Assembly (NCBI RefSeq): GCF_944387725.1
Contig: NZ_CALXGA010000003.1
Coordinates: 1-64,000 of the forward strand
Direction: 5' to 3'
Origin: an uncultured Intestinimonas sp.
GTDB taxonomy: Bacteria; Bacillota; Clostridia; Oscillospirales; Oscillospiraceae
DNA length: 64,000 nucleotides
Made by a program: the position numbers and the translations under genes
The notes under the pieces: generated by a model
Seen by the model: only the letters and a program-made list of their open reading frames with translations
Told to the model about the DNA's origin: nothing
Database searches by the model: none
Shown: positions 17,050-25,657 of the stretch, piece after piece
How positions within the stretch are numbered: the first letter of the stretch is position 1
Layout: each line of letters starts with the position of its first letter

Positions 17050-17124
17050 AGCCTGTTGGAACCATGTCAGCATACCCAGCCGGCGAATCTTTTGTCCGCT
17101 GAACGGCGCGGCTTTTTCTTGGGA
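17047..17124 (-). repeat. Dispersed repeat, copy 5 (degenerate left half)
   Basis: AGAGCCTGTTGGAACC and the following bases align with the left half of copy 2 throughout (ATGTCAGCATACCCA against ATGTCAACATGCCCA, then TCTTTTGTCCGCTGAACGGCGC against TCTTTTGCCCCCTGGACGGCGC). The terminal repeat is decayed and the right half is absent. It overlaps the stop codon of the zinc-ribbon gene. Confidence 0.7.
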
Positions 17125-17170
17125 CAGCGCCGCACATAGATGGTGCGCCGGATGCGCCGGCAGATGGTGT

Positions 17171-17240
17171 GAAAGGGGGGCGGAGAGCCCCCCTTTCGCG
17201 TACAGGCTGAAACTGGGCGCAGCATTGCTGCGCCCAGTTT
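17171..17240. terminator. Double hairpin downstream of ilvD
   Basis: Two perfect hairpins lie side by side: GAAAGGGGGGC with GCCCCCCTTTC (17171-17197), and AAACTGGGCGCAGC with GCTGCGCCCAGTTT (17210-17240) around a 3-base loop. They follow the ilvD stop on the minus strand and also face the zinc-ribbon gene, so they probably end transcription from both sides. Confidence 0.8.
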
Positions 17241-17256
17241 GAAAATGGCTGCCGTC

Positions 17257-18918
17257 TTATTCCAGCACCGCGCCCCGGGCCGCGCTGGTGACCTGCTTGG
17301 CGTACCGGCGGAGGTAGCCCGTCTGGACCTTGGGCTCGGGGCAGACCCACCCGGCCTTCCGGGCGGCCAGGGTGTCCTCGTCCACCAGGAGCTCAATCTT
17401 ACAGTTGGGGATGTCGATGGAGATGGTGTCCCCCTCCTTCACAAAGGCGATGGGCCCGCCCAGAGCGGCCTCCGGGGAGACATGGCCGATGGAGGCCCCC
17501 CGGGTGGCGCCGGAGAAGCGGCCGTCGGTGATGAGGGCCACCTCCTTGTCCAGGCCCATGCCGGCGATGGCCGAGGTGGGGTTGAGCATCTCCCGCATAC
17601 CGGGCCCGCCCTTGGGGCCCTCGTAGCGGATGACCACCACGTCCCCGGCGGCAATCTTCCCCTGGTAGATGGCCTGAATGGCCTCCTCCTCGGAGTTGAA
17701 GACCCGGGCGGGGCCGGTGTGGACCATCATCTCCTCAGCCACGGCGGACTGCTTCACCACGCAGCCCTCAGGGGCCAGGGAGCCCTTGAGGACGGCGATG
17801 CCGCCGTAGGGAGAGTAAGGGTTCTCAATGGGCCGGATGATGTCGGGGTCCAGGTTCTCCACGCCCTCCAGGTTCTCGGCCAACGTCTTCCCGGTGACGG
17901 TGAGGCTGGAGGTGTCCAGCAGGCCCTTCCTGGTGAGCTCCTTCATGACGGCGTAGACGCCGCCGGCCCGGTCCAGGTCCTCGATGTAGGTGTCCCCGGC
18001 GGGGGCTAGGTGGCACAGGTTGGGGGTTTTGCGGCTGATCTCGTTGGCCGTGTCGAAGGAGAGCTCGATGCCGCACTCGTGGGCGATGGCGGGCAGGTGG
18101 AGCATGGAGTTGGTGGAGCAGCCCAGGGCCATGTCCAGGGCCTCGGCGTTGTGGAAGGCGGCCTGGGTCATGATGTCCCGGGGCTTGATGTCCCGCTTCA
18201 CCAGCTCCATAATCTGCATCCCGGTGTGCTTGGCCAGCCGGAGCCGGGCCGACATCACGGCGGGGATGGTGCCGTTGCCCCGAAGGGCCATGCCGATGCC
18301 CTCGGTGAGGCAGTTCATGGAGTTGGCGGTATACATGCCGGAACAGGAGCCGCAGGTGGGGCAGGCGTTGTGCTCGTAGTCCTCCACCCCGGCCTCGTCC
18401 AGCTTGCCGGCCTTGTAGGCCCCCACGGCCTCAAACATGTGGCTCAGGCAGGAGCGGCGGCCGTCCCGGAGCCGGCCGGCCATCATGGGCCCGCCGGAGC
18501 AGAAGATGGTGGGGATGTTCAGCCGGGCGGCGGCCATCAGCAGTCCCGGCACGTTTTTGTCGCAGTTGGGGATCATCACCAGGCCGTCGAACTGGTGGGC
18601 CATGACCATGGCCTCGGTGGAGTCGGCGATGAGCTCCCGGGTCACCAGGGAGTATTTCATGCCGGTGTGGCCCATGGCGATGCCGTCGCACACGGCGATG
18701 GCCGGGAACTCGATGGGGGTGCCTCCCGCCATGCGGACGCCGGCTTTCACCGCCTCGGCGATTTTGTCCAGGTTCATATGGCCGGGGACGATCTCGTTCT
18801 GGGAGCAGACCACTCCGATGAGGGGCCGATCCAGCTCCTCCCTGGTGTAGCCCAGGGCATAGAAGAGGGAGCGGTTGGGGGCGCGCTCCACGCCCTTTGT
18901 CACATTGTCGCTTCGCAC
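17257..18918 (-). CDS. ilvD: Dihydroxy-acid dehydratase
   Basis: IlvD dehydrates 2,3-dihydroxy-isovalerate and its isoleucine-pathway homologue to the 2-oxoacids that are transaminated to valine and isoleucine, using an iron-sulfur cluster. The 553-residue product shows the cluster cysteines in [10 protein letters not shown] and [19 protein letters not shown], then GVEDYEH upstream and [12 protein letters not shown] near the C-terminus. It is a single gene here; no ilvBNC or leu genes are nearby. The GntR-type gene is divergent, with a 105-bp shared control region. Confidence 0.96.
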   Translation of the reverse strand: MRSDNVTKGVERAPNRSLFYALGYTREELDRPLIGVVCSQNEIVPGHMNLDKIAEAVKAGVRMAGGTPIEFPAIAVCDGIAMGHTGMKYSLVTRELIADSTEAMVMAHQFDGLVMIPNCDKNVPGLLMAAARLNIPTIFCSGGPMMAGRLRDGRRSCLSHMFEAVGAYKAGKLDEAGVEDYEHNACPTCGSCSGMYTANSMNCLTEGIGMALRGNGTIPAVMSARLRLAKHTGMQIMELVKRDIKPRDIMTQAAFHNAEALDMALGCSTNSMLHLPAIAHECGIELSFDTANEISRKTPNLCHLAPAGDTYIEDLDRAGGVYAVMKELTRKGLLDTSSLTVTGKTLAENLEGVENLDPDIIRPIENPYSPYGGIAVLKGSLAPEGCVVKQSAVAEEMMVHTGPARVFNSEEEAIQAIYQGKIAAGDVVVIRYEGPKGGPGMREMLNPTSAIAGMGLDKEVALITDGRFSGATRGASIGHVSPEAALGGPIAFVKEGDTISIDIPNCKIELLVDEDTLAARKAGWVCPEPKVQTGYLRRYAKQVTSAARGAVLE

Positions 18919-18954
18919 AGCGGGGTCCTCCTTTTTTCTGTATGTTGTCTGATA

Positions 18955-19004
18955 ACTCTTGCAATGTATGACGATATATTATAGGATAGAGACAGCAATG
19001 TCAA
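18955..19004. promoter_or_regulatory. Divergent ilvD / gntR promoter region
   Basis: On the minus strand TTGACA (19004-18999) and TATAAT (18983-18978) lie 15 bases apart and point at ilvD. On the plus strand TTGCAA (18959-18964) and TAGGAT (18982-18987) are 17 bases apart and point at the GntR-type gene. The heptamer GCAATGT occurs twice in direct orientation (18961-18967 and 18995-19001), a possible operator. Overlap of both promoters would allow one bound regulator to control both genes. Confidence 0.5.
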
Positions 19005-19023
19005 GCGGCGGGGGGCGAATCGA

Positions 19024-19701
19024 ATGGAAAAAAAGAGCCTGGCCCAGCAGACGGCGGAGCGGCTCTACAGCATCATTGCGGCAGAGGGGCGCTTCGCCCC
19101 GGGGGAGAAGCTGCCCAACGAGCTGGCGCTCTCCCGGGAGCTGGGGGTCAGCCGGGCCACCCTCCGGGAGGCAATCCGCACTCTGGCGGCCCAGGGGGCG
19201 CTGGAGGTCCGTCGGGGGAAGGGTACCTTTGTGGCCCGGGGGCCGGAGGCCCTGGACCCCTTCGGCTTTGGGGCACTGGACCGGATTCGGGTGCGGCTCC
19301 GGGACCTCTTTGAGCTGCGGAGCATCTTCGAGCCCCCGGCGGCCCGGCTGGCCTGCCGACGGGCCACCGAGGAGGAGCTCCGGGACATCCTGGCCAGGGG
19401 GGAGGAGGTGGAGCGGCGCATCCGGGCCGGGGAGGACCGCACCCAGGCCGACTGGGCGTTTCACACCGCCATTGTCCGGGGGGCCCACAACGAATTTTTC
19501 ACCCGGCTGATGCCCATCATCCGCCAGGCGGTGGAGGCGGCCATTACCAGCGGCGGCCACGGCGCCGAGCTGGCGGAGGACACCCTCCGGGACCACGCCC
19601 TCCTCCTGGACTTCCTTCGGCGGCGGGACGGGGAGGGGGCGGAGCACGCCATGGCCGTTCACATGCTCCACAGCCTGGATGTCATGGGTCTGCGGGGATA
19701 G
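19024..19701 (+). CDS. GntR-family (FadR-type) transcriptional regulator
   Basis: A 225-residue regulator with an N-terminal GntR winged helix (LPNELALSRELGVSRATLREAIRTLAAQGAL) and a C-terminal FCD domain, all-helical, with RDLFELRSIFEPPAARLACRRA and the likely metal/ligand histidines in FHTAIVRGAHN and DHALLLDFL. FCD regulators usually sense small carboxylates. Divergence from ilvD makes branched-chain oxoacid or a related acid a candidate effector, but this is inference from position only. Confidence 0.85.
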   Translation: MEKKSLAQQTAERLYSIIAAEGRFAPGEKLPNELALSRELGVSRATLREAIRTLAAQGALEVRRGKGTFVARGPEALDPFGFGALDRIRVRLRDLFELRSIFEPPAARLACRRATEEELRDILARGEEVERRIRAGEDRTQADWAFHTAIVRGAHNEFFTRLMPIIRQAVEAAITSGGHGAELAEDTLRDHALLLDFLRRRDGEGAEHAMAVHMLHSLDVMGLRG

Positions 19702-19705
19702 CGGT

Positions 19706-19762
19706 GCAAGGCCGCCGGACAGTCCCCGCGTCAGATGCGGGAGACTTGTCCGGCGGCCTTGC
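19706..19762. terminator. Bidirectional hairpin between gntR and the SLH gene
   Basis: GCAAGGCCGCCGGACA at 19706-19721 pairs perfectly with TGTCCGGCGGCCTTGC at 19747-19762; a short CGC/GCG stem sits in the loop. It lies between two convergent genes and can serve both. Confidence 0.8.
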
Positions 19763-19773
19763 GCCGCAGGCTT

Positions 19774-21093
19774 TTACCAGAGGAGCCAGCCGCTGGGCTC
19801 CCTGGCCTCCAGGACTTCCAGGGCGCCGCAGAGCATGTCGGCGGCCTCGGCCCGGGTGAGGGTGTCGCTGAGGCCCAGGCTTCCGTCGGCGGCGGTCTGG
19901 AGGACCCCCACGGTCTCCAGATTCACCGCCGCCTGATAGGCCCAGGCGGGAGTGGCGTCCAGGTCTGGGAAGAGGGTGGTCACCGAGGCGTCGGTGACCT
20001 GGAGCATCCGGTCCAGGAGCACGCTGGCCTCGGCCTTGGTGATGGGCCGTTCTCCCTCAAAGACCACGCCGGCCTCGCTGACAGTGCCCTGGACCAGGCC
20101 GGACTTCAGGGCGGAGGAGACGTAGCCCTTGGCCCAGGTGGGAATGGCCGCGTCGTCGGCGAAGCCGGTGACGGTGACCCCCTCCAGGGCCTCCAGGCCC
20201 ACGGTGTGCATGGCCAGGGCCACAAACTGGTCCCGGCTCACCAGCGCATTGGGCTGGAAGTAGTAGACACCCCCCACCTGTTCGCCGATGAGGATGCCCT
20301 CCTCCGCCAGGCGCAGGGCGGAGCGGTAGGCGCTCACGCCCTCCATGTCGGCGTAGGTGACGCTGGTGGCGGCCTTCTCGATCTTCACCTTCACAGTGGC
20401 GGGCTCGGAGGTGTTGCCCACGGCGTCCACCGCCACATAGGTGAAGGAGTCCTTGCCGGTCTTGTTCTCATAGGGGGTGTAGACGAACTGGGCCGAGCCG
20501 TCCTCAGAGAGGGTGACAGCCCCCCGGGCGGGCTTATCCACCAGCCGGAAGGTGAGGAGGTCCCCCTCCGGGTCCACGGCGGCGAACTGCCCGGTGACGG
20601 CCACGTTTTTATAGGTGGAAATCTCCAGGTTCTCCGCGATGGGGGTGCTGTTGGACGCGGTGAGCAGGTAGAGCCCCACCGCCACATCCTCCCCGGCGCT
20701 GCCGTCGGCGAAGACGGGGGTGAAGGTGAAGCGTGTGCTGGCCACGGTGGGGGCGGCGTTGGGATAGAACCGCAGGCCGGACACATCCCCCAGGGCCACC
20801 GCGTCTCCCACGGCCACATCCACGCCGTTCAGGGTGAGCACGCCGGCGTTGGAGTCCGGCAGAGAGGTGAGCACGATGGAGTCCAGGGCTGTCTCCCCGG
20901 ACTCCACCAGAAAGTCAGCGGGGGAGAAGGAGAACACGTCGGCCACCGTGCCGTTTTTGGCGAAGGTGGCCACGGCGGGGGCCTCCGGATCCCCGGCGGT
21001 GAGCTGGGCCGAGGCGGGCAGGGCCATGGTCACGGCGAGGGCGGCCATCAGGGCCAGCAAGGCGGCCCGGCGCAGAGGGCGGGAGTGTTTCAA
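19774..21093 (-). CDS. S-layer homology domain protein with Ig-like repeats
   Basis: A 439-residue secreted cell-wall protein. The N-terminus is a signal peptide (RRAALLALMAALAVTMALP, then ASA cleavage). Residues of roughly 150-250 form a cadherin/Ig-like module (NVAVTGQFAAVDPEGDLLTF, FVYTPYENKTGKDSFTYVAVD). The C-terminal half holds three SLH modules (VTYADMEGVSAYRSALRLAE; FADDAAIPTWAKGYVSSAL; FPDLDATPAWAYQAAVNLE) that bind pyruvylated wall polymer. TTG at 21093 follows AAGGAGG. No enzymatic domain is visible. Confidence 0.85.
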   Translation of the reverse strand: MKHSRPLRRAALLALMAALAVTMALPASAQLTAGDPEAPAVATFAKNGTVADVFSFSPADFLVESGETALDSIVLTSLPDSNAGVLTLNGVDVAVGDAVALGDVSGLRFYPNAAPTVASTRFTFTPVFADGSAGEDVAVGLYLLTASNSTPIAENLEISTYKNVAVTGQFAAVDPEGDLLTFRLVDKPARGAVTLSEDGSAQFVYTPYENKTGKDSFTYVAVDAVGNTSEPATVKVKIEKAATSVTYADMEGVSAYRSALRLAEEGILIGEQVGGVYYFQPNALVSRDQFVALAMHTVGLEALEGVTVTGFADDAAIPTWAKGYVSSALKSGLVQGTVSEAGVVFEGERPITKAEASVLLDRMLQVTDASVTTLFPDLDATPAWAYQAAVNLETVGVLQTAADGSLGLSDTLTRAEAADMLCGALEVLEAREPSGWLLW

Positions 21094-21302
21094 AAGTAAG
21101 ACCTCCTTATCGACATCAACATGGGTCAGGCTGTGCTCTTATTCTTGACGCTCCGCGTGAGAATATTCCAATTTACTCAGAAATTTACGGCAAATCCATG
21201 GAGCGGGAGACAGGACCCTGCAGGAAATAGATAAAAGAGGGACCTCCCTCGGGGAGATTCCTGCCGTTTGCCACAAAAAGCGGAAAATGGTGCGATTTTC
21301 TC

Positions 21303-21331
21303 TTGACAGAGGGCCGGAAAGTGATTATACT
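21303..21331 (+). promoter_or_regulatory. Consensus SigA promoter of glnA
   Basis: TTGACA at 21303-21308 and TATACT at 21326-21331 with a 17-base spacer. Initiation near 21338 yields a leader of about 107 bases that contains the attenuator. Confidence 0.85.
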
Positions 21332-21347
21332 TCAAGACAACAGTTGC

Positions 21348-21393
21348 GAACGAAGGCGTTCCACCCGGGCGGGCGGAGCGCCTTCTTTATTAT
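21348..21393 (+). terminator. glnA leader attenuator: overlapping antiterminator and terminator hairpins
   Basis: A terminator hairpin pairs GAAGGCG (21352-21358) with CGCCTTC (21379-21385), reinforced by CC/GG pairs, and is followed by TTTATTAT. A competing upstream hairpin pairs GAACG (21348-21352) with CGTTC (21357-21361) and uses the same bases as the 5' arm of the terminator. The two cannot form together, as expected for transcription attenuation. The ANTAR protein encoded downstream of glnA is the obvious antiterminator. The canonical ANTAR hexaloop pair is not clearly present. Confidence 0.65.
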
Positions 21394-21444
21394 CACCGCA
21401 TGGCAGCCACAGCGATTTTGAGAAATCGAAAGGGGAAATCCGCA

Positions 21445-22776
21445 ATGGCACACACCAAGGAAGACATCATCCGCAGAGTCAAGGAAGAGGACATCGAGTT
21501 TGTCCGCCTCCAGTTCACCGACATCTTCGGCCAGCTCAAAAACGTGGCCATCACCGCCTCCCAGATCGAAAAGGCGGTTGACAACAAGATCATGTTCGAC
21601 GGCTCCTCTATCGAGGGCTTCGTCCGCATCGACGAGTCCGACCAGTACCTCTATCCCGACCTGAAATCCTTCCGGGTCTTTCCCTGGCGGCCCAGCCACG
21701 GCAAGGTGGCCCGGCTGATCTGCGACGTCCACAACCCCGACGGCAGCCCCTTTATGGGCGACCCCCGGTATGTGCTCAAGCGGGTGATTCAGAAGGCCAG
21801 GGATATGGGCTTCGACGCCTTCAACGTGGGCCTCGAGGCTGAGTTCTTCCTCTTCCAGACCGATGACGAGGGCAAGCCCACCACCAAGACCAACGACGAG
21901 GCCGGCTATTTCGATCTGGGCCCCCTGGACCACGGCGAGGGCACCCGCCGGGAGATCTGCCTGGCCCTGGAGCAGATGGGCTTTGAGATTGAGGCCAGCC
22001 ACCATGAGGTGGCCGAGGGCCAGCACGAGATTGACTTTAAGTATGAGGAGGCCCTCCACACCGCCGACAACATCATGACCTTCAAGCTGGCGGTGAAGAC
22101 CCTGGCCCAGAAGAACGGCCTCCACGCCACTTTCATGCCCAAGCCCATCTTCGGCATCAACGGCTCCGGGATGCACACCAACATGTCCCTCTTCCGGGAC
22201 GGCAAGAACGTCTTCTACGATCCCAATGGGGAGAAGGGCCTGTCCAAGGATGCCTATAGCTTTATTGCCGGCCTGCTGGCCCATGTGAAGGGCTTCGCCG
22301 CCGTCACCAATCCCCTGGTCAACTCCTACAAGAGGCTGGTACCCGGCTATGAGGCCCCCTGTTACCTTGCCTGGTCCGCCTCCAACCGATCCGCCCTCAT
22401 CCGCATCCCCGCCGCCCGGGGCCAGTCCACCCGGGTGGAGCTCCGCAGCCCCGACCCCTCCTGCAACCCCTATCTGGCTCTGGCGGTCTGCCTGGCCGCC
22501 GGCCTGGACGGCATTGAGAAGGGCATGGTCCCCCCGGCGGAGATCACCGAGAACATCTTCGCCATGGACCAGGCCACCCGGCAGGCCCACGGCATCGACA
22601 GCCTGCCCGGCTCCCTGGAGGAGGCCATTAAGGCCCTGGAGGCCGACCAGCTCATCCTGGACACCCTGGGCGATCACGTGGCCACCAACTTTATCGAGGG
22701 CAAGAAGAAGGAGTGGGATGAGTACCGCACCCGCGTGAGCTCCTGGGAGCGGGAGAAGTACATCATCAACTATTAA
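21445..22776 (+). CDS. glnA: Glutamine synthetase type I
   Basis: Glutamine synthetase condenses ammonia with glutamate using ATP. The 443-residue product has the beta-grasp start ([28 protein letters not shown]), the catalytic core [17 protein letters not shown], and the ATP/glutamate segment [19 protein letters not shown]. It lacks the insert and adenylylation tyrosine of the beta type, so it is GSI-alpha. ATG at 21445 follows AAAGGGGAAA. The gene lies behind a consensus promoter plus attenuator and before an ANTAR regulator. Confidence 0.97.
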   Translation: MAHTKEDIIRRVKEEDIEFVRLQFTDIFGQLKNVAITASQIEKAVDNKIMFDGSSIEGFVRIDESDQYLYPDLKSFRVFPWRPSHGKVARLICDVHNPDGSPFMGDPRYVLKRVIQKARDMGFDAFNVGLEAEFFLFQTDDEGKPTTKTNDEAGYFDLGPLDHGEGTRREICLALEQMGFEIEASHHEVAEGQHEIDFKYEEALHTADNIMTFKLAVKTLAQKNGLHATFMPKPIFGINGSGMHTNMSLFRDGKNVFYDPNGEKGLSKDAYSFIAGLLAHVKGFAAVTNPLVNSYKRLVPGYEAPCYLAWSASNRSALIRIPAARGQSTRVELRSPDPSCNPYLALAVCLAAGLDGIEKGMVPPAEITENIFAMDQATRQAHGIDSLPGSLEEAIKALEADQLILDTLGDHVATNFIEGKKKEWDEYRTRVSSWEREKYIINY

Positions 22777-22839
22777 GCCCCCGCCCCTGTGGAATAGCGC
22801 CGGGCCCGCGCCGGCCCGGCAGAGAGGAGTGGAGGGAAG

Positions 22840-23379
22840 TTGAAGCTGGAGAGTGTCATTGTGGCCTTTGAGAGCGAAAAGAGCTGCGAGCGCATCCGGG
22901 AGATCCTGGAGAGCAGCGGCACCGCCGACTGCGTCATCTGCCGCTCCGCCGCCGAGGTCAAGCGGACCGTGAGCCACCAACGGATTACTACCGTGATCTG
23001 CGGCTTCAAGCTCCCGGACCAGACGGCCCAGGACCTCTTCGAGGACCTGCCCACCTCCTGCGCCATGCTGATGGTGGCGGTCCAGGGGCTTCTGGACCTG
23101 TGCCAGAACGAGGACATCTTCCGTCTGGCCTCGCCGGTGAGCCGGGGGGATCTCATCGCCTCAGTGCGGATGCTCATTCAGATCGGGCACCGGCTGGAGA
23201 AATTCGTCCGGCCCCAGCGGACCGAGGAGGAGCGGAGCATCATCCAGACGGCCAAGGAGCTCCTCATGGACCGGCATGGCATGACGGAGGAGCAGGCCCA
23301 CCGTTTTTTGCAGAAAAAGAGTATGGATTCTGGAGCCAGGATGGTTCAAACCGCAAAGCTGGTATTGGGCGGTCAGTGA
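22840..23379 (+). CDS. ANTAR-domain antitermination regulator next to glnA
   Basis: A 179-residue protein with an N-terminal receiver-like fold (IVAFESEKSCERIREILES) that lacks a convincing phospho-acceptor Asp at the end of the third strand (VICGFKL). A C-terminal ANTAR domain (about residues 125-178) contains RSIIQTAKELLMDRHGMTEEQAHRFLQKKSMDSGARM. ANTAR domains bind dual-hairpin RNA and prevent termination; homologues next to glnA in clostridia (NitR) are linked to nitrogen control. TTG start follows GGAGTGGAGGG. It lies 63 bases after glnA, so it is probably made from the same transcript it controls. Confidence 0.85.
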   Translation: MKLESVIVAFESEKSCERIREILESSGTADCVICRSAAEVKRTVSHQRITTVICGFKLPDQTAQDLFEDLPTSCAMLMVAVQGLLDLCQNEDIFRLASPVSRGDLIASVRMLIQIGHRLEKFVRPQRTEEERSIIQTAKELLMDRHGMTEEQAHRFLQKKSMDSGARMVQTAKLVLGGQ

Positions 23380-23405
23380 GAAGCATATAGTTCGTCAGAC
23401 GATGA

Positions 23406-23490
23406 TGTCTCACCCCGCCCCGGCGGCAGCCCAACCCAACACGGCTGCCGCCGTCCGCGTCCCCTGGGGCGGGCGGGGGCCCGTGAGACA
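23406..23490. repeat. Large nested inverted-repeat structure between the ANTAR gene and dapF
   Basis: Three nested perfect stems can form: TGTCTCAC (23406-23413) with GTGAGACA (23483-23490); CCCGCCCC (23414-23421) with GGGGCGGG (23466-23473); and GGCGGCAGCC (23422-23431) with GGCTGCCGCC (23443-23452) around an 11-base loop. Two bulges of 13 and 9 bases lie on the 3' side. It could be a processing or stability element, or a leader of dapF. No known RNA family is recognised. Confidence 0.55.
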
Positions 23491-23513
23491 GGCGGCGGGG
23501 AGGGCGAACTGCT

Positions 23514-24347
23514 TTGCGCTTTACAAAAATGCAGGGGCTGGGCAACGACTATGTGTATCTCGACTGCACCCAAAGAACGCCGGAGGACCTGCCGGGACTG
23601 GCCCGGCGGCTCTCCGACCGGCATTTCGGGGTGGGATCTGACGGGCTCATCTGCATCTGTCCGTCGGACCGGGCGGACTTCCGCATGGTCATGTTCAACG
23701 CTGACGGCTCCCAGGGGGAGATGTGCGGCAACGGCATCCGTTGTGTAGGGAAATTCCTTTACGATAAGGGCCTTACAGACCAGACCCACTTGACCATCGA
23801 GACCCCGGCGGGCCCCAGGGGCCTGGAGCTCCAGACCGAGGCGGGAAAAGTGGCCGCAGTCACCGTGGATATGGGCGCGCCCATCCTGGACCCGGCGCAC
23901 ATCCCGGTGGAGGACGCCGGCCGGGACTTCATCGCCCGGCCCATGGTGGTAGGAGGCCGGGCGTGGAAGGTCACCTGTCTCTCCATGGGCAACCCTCATG
24001 CCGTGGTCTTTGTCCCCGACGTGTCCCGTCTGCCGCTGGCTGAGCTGGGGCCCGCCTTTGAGGGCCACCCCAGCTTTCCCCAGCGAATCAATACGGAGTT
24101 TGTCCAGGTGGAGAACCAGAACACCCTCCGTATGCGGGTGTGGGAGCGGGGGAGCGGGGAGACCCTGGCCTGCGGCACCGGGGCCTGCGCCGCCTTGGCG
24201 GCGGCGGTCCTCAACGGCTATGCCGGTCCGGCGGCCGCCGTGGTGCTGCCGGGGGGCGTCCTCACCATCCGCTGGGACCGGGCGGACGGCCATATCTACC
24301 TGACGGGGCCGGCGGTGACCGTCTTCGAGGGCCAGTGGCCGGATTGA
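23514..24347 (+). CDS. dapF: Diaminopimelate epimerase
   Basis: DapF interconverts LL- and meso-diaminopimelate for lysine and peptidoglycan. The 277-residue product has both catalytic cysteine blocks: [16 protein letters not shown] and [18 protein letters not shown] at 23514 follows GGGGAGGGCG and gives the usual [15 protein letters not shown] start. It is followed 28 bases later by dapL, whose product LL-diaminopimelate is its substrate, so the two form a compact DAP-aminotransferase pathway. Confidence 0.96.
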   Translation: MRFTKMQGLGNDYVYLDCTQRTPEDLPGLARRLSDRHFGVGSDGLICICPSDRADFRMVMFNADGSQGEMCGNGIRCVGKFLYDKGLTDQTHLTIETPAGPRGLELQTEAGKVAAVTVDMGAPILDPAHIPVEDAGRDFIARPMVVGGRAWKVTCLSMGNPHAVVFVPDVSRLPLAELGPAFEGHPSFPQRINTEFVQVENQNTLRMRVWERGSGETLACGTGACAALAAAVLNGYAGPAAAVVLPGGVLTIRWDRADGHIYLTGPAVTVFEGQWPD

Positions 24348-24375
24348 CAGAAGCACAAAACAAGGAGGTTTTCGT

Positions 24376-25590
24376 GTGCGTATCAATGACAACTTTTTGA
24401 AGCTGCCGGGCAGCTACCTCTTTGCGGAGATTGACCGCCGGGTGGCGGCCTACAGCCAGGAGCACCCGGAGCGGGAACTCATCCGCCTGGGCATCGGGGA
24501 TGTGACCCTGCCCCTGGTCCCTGCGGTTACCCAAGCCATGCACCAGGCGGTGGACGAGATGGGGAAGAAGGAGACCTTCCAGGGCTATCCGCCCTATCGG
24601 GGCTATGATTTCCTGCTCCAGGCCATTCTGGAGCACGACTACCGGACCCGGGGTGTGGAGCTCTCCCCGGAGGAAATTTTTGTCTCCGACGGGGCCAAGA
24701 GCGATTGCAGCGGCATCGGGGACATCCTGGGCGCCGACAACCTGGTGGCAGTGTGCGACCCGGTCTACCCTGTCTACGTGGATTCCAACGCCATCGCTGG
24801 CCGCCTGGGAAGCTGCGACAAGCAGACGGAGCGCTGGGAGCGGCTGGTCTATATGCCCTGTACGGCGGAGAACGGCTTTGCGCCCTCCATTCCAGAGCGT
24901 AAAGTGGATATGGTTTACCTCTGCTTCCCCAACAACCCCACCGGCACAGCGGCCACCCGGCGGCAGCTCCAGGACTGGGTGGACTATGCCAACGCCAACG
25001 ACAGTCTCATTCTCTTCGACAGCGCCTATGAGGCATTCATCACCGAGGCGGACATCCCCCACTCCATCTTCGAGATTCCGGGGGCCAAGACCTGCGCCAT
25101 CGAGTTCCGCTCCTTCTCCAAGACCGCCGGCTTCACCGGCACCCGCTGCGCCTACACCGTCATCCCCAAGGAGCTCCGGCGGGAGGGGATCTCCCTCAAC
25201 GAGCTGTGGTACCGGCGGCAGTCCACCAAATTTAACGGCGTATCCTACATTGTCCAGCGGGGGGCGGAGGCCACCTACAGCCAGGAGGGCCGCCGGCAGA
25301 TAATGGAGCACATCGCCTATTACCTGGGGAATGCCAGGACCATCCGGGAGGGCCTGACCGCCGCCGGGCTCACCGTCTACGGCGGGGTCAACGCCCCCTA
25401 CGTCTGGGTGCGGACCCCGGAGGGGACCGGCTCCTGGGGCTTCTTCGACCGGCTGCTCCGGCAGGCCAATGTGGTCACCACCCCCGGCGCCGGCTTTGGC
25501 CCCAGCGGGGAGGGCTACATCCGGCTCACCGGCTTCGGCGGGGCGGAGGCCACCCGGCAGGCGGTGGAGCGGGTGCGGAGCATCCTGTAA
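24376..25590 (+). CDS. dapL: LL-diaminopimelate aminotransferase
   Basis: DapL makes LL-diaminopimelate from tetrahydrodipicolinate and glutamate in one step, bypassing the acyl-blocked DapD/DapC/DapE route. The 404-residue fold-type I aminotransferase has [10 protein letters not shown] (cofactor phosphate), [18 protein letters not shown], and the PLP lysine in [18 protein letters not shown] start at 24376 follows AAGGAGG. It consumes glutamate, which fits its place between glnA and gltB. A terminator-like hairpin follows the stop. Confidence 0.95.
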   Translation: MRINDNFLKLPGSYLFAEIDRRVAAYSQEHPERELIRLGIGDVTLPLVPAVTQAMHQAVDEMGKKETFQGYPPYRGYDFLLQAILEHDYRTRGVELSPEEIFVSDGAKSDCSGIGDILGADNLVAVCDPVYPVYVDSNAIAGRLGSCDKQTERWERLVYMPCTAENGFAPSIPERKVDMVYLCFPNNPTGTAATRRQLQDWVDYANANDSLILFDSAYEAFITEADIPHSIFEIPGAKTCAIEFRSFSKTAGFTGTRCAYTVIPKELRREGISLNELWYRRQSTKFNGVSYIVQRGAEATYSQEGRRQIMEHIAYYLGNARTIREGLTAAGLTVYGGVNAPYVWVRTPEGTGSWGFFDRLLRQANVVTTPGAGFGPSGEGYIRLTGFGGAEATRQAVERVRSIL

Positions 25591-25600
25591 AACGGCCGGA

Positions 25601-25630
25601 CGGCGCCGGCGGTGCGCGCCGCTTTTTCTT
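25601..25630 (+). terminator. Terminator-like hairpin between dapL and gltB
   Basis: CGGCGC (25601-25606) pairs with GCGCCG (25616-25621), followed by CTTTTTCTT. It ends 27 bases before the gltB start, so gltB expression must come from read-through, antitermination or a promoter I cannot see. It is a possible second target for the ANTAR regulator. Confidence 0.6.
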
Positions 25631-25657
25631 CAATCAACCCGGAAAGGGGTCATGCAA

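Noticed and set aside
21348..21361. Canonical ANTAR dual-hexaloop motif in the glnA leader
   Set aside because: The upstream hairpin closes a 4-base loop and neither loop shows the A1/G4 hexaloop pattern clearly; only the mutually exclusive folding is claimed.
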